A stretch of DNA of 64,000 nucleotides from Maritimibacter fusiformis. Lineage in GTDB: Bacteria; Pseudomonadota; Alphaproteobacteria; Rhodobacterales; Rhodobacteraceae. The notes below the pieces were generated by a model. The model did not search any database and was not told the origin of the DNA. It was given only the letters and a program-made list of their open reading frames with translations. Positions 63,976-64,000 of the stretch are shown one piece after another (position 1 is the first letter of the stretch; each line of letters opens with the position of its first letter). A program made the translations under genes and the position numbers. The stretch lies in contig NZ_VSIY01000006.1 in assembly GCF_008086115.1 (NCBI RefSeq), forward strand, positions 186,001-250,000, written 5' to 3'.

Positions 63976-64000
63976 TGGATGTGGTCGAGGTCAAGCTTGG
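63975..64000 (+). CDS. aroB: 3-dehydroquinate synthase, first codons only
   Basis: A TGATG overlap with aroK leads into MDVVEVKLG before the window ends. The aroK-aroB order is standard, and the first residues fit AroB. Nothing else is visible. Confidence 0.7.

Overview
The window is a GC-rich chromosomal stretch from an alphaproteobacterium, most likely a marine member of the Rhodobacterales (Roseobacter/Rhodobacter group). The evidence is a circularly permuted two-piece tmRNA gene, an alpha-type SspB beside it, the fumC-DUF4169-RHH gene order, an agl alpha-glucoside operon, a Rhodobacterales-type sox cluster and many genes linked by ATGA/TGATG overlaps. Nearly all DNA is coding. No tRNA, rRNA, insertion sequence, prophage or CRISPR array was seen.

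Layout. 1-10 kb is housekeeping: a partial VOC protein, typA, YitT, an SMR efflux pump, cutA, icd with a strong terminator, an outer-membrane barrel, fumC-DUF4169-RHH, sspB, the permuted ssrA gene and a second barrel. 10-14 kb holds an AcuI-type acrylyl-CoA reductase, a universal stress protein and a BCCT osmolyte transporter, a possible DMSP/osmolyte neighbourhood. 13.7-24 kb holds a SufS-like enzyme, trpG-trpD, a divergent polysaccharide deacetylase, a MetY-type sulfhydrylase, small proteins, a glycosyltransferase-like protein, a flavin reductase and a YeeE/YedE permease. 24.5-26.5 kb is a DEAD-box helicase with a basic tail.

26.6-40.8 kb is a sulfur-oxidation region: soxSR (minus strand) divergent from soxV-W-X-Y-Z-A-B, a second SoxW-like thioredoxin, soxE, soxF, a DUF302 protein, two half-size YeeE/YedE permeases, a persulfide dioxygenase, a DUF442/TIGR01244 sulfurtransferase-like protein and a SulP anion transporter. 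soxC and soxD, which normally lie between soxB and soxE, are absent. Two perfect ATTC-N8-GAAT palindromes (29037-29052 before soxX, 36492-36507 before the permease/dioxygenase genes) are candidate operators for the ArsR-type regulator, which has the two cysteines of the SqrR/BigR class. The inferred scheme is that the Sox proteins and flavocytochrome c release sulfane sulfur, which the permeases and persulfide dioxygenase could import and oxidise.

41.7-45.6 kb is a small, poorly recognised accessory block: a secreted 100-residue protein, two overlapping glycosyltransferase-like genes (354 and 703 residues) and an unknown gene. 45.9-55.9 kb is a complete alpha-glucoside regulon: glk, GH1 beta-glucosidase and LacI-type aglR on the minus strand, aglEFGAK on the plus strand, with a perfect palindromic operator between them. 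55.9-64 kb is housekeeping again: prfB, a diheme cytochrome c and a cytochrome c-prime divergent from a LysR regulator, hpt, a COQ10-like protein, a XerD-like recombinase, two unknown envelope proteins, aroK and the first codons of aroB.
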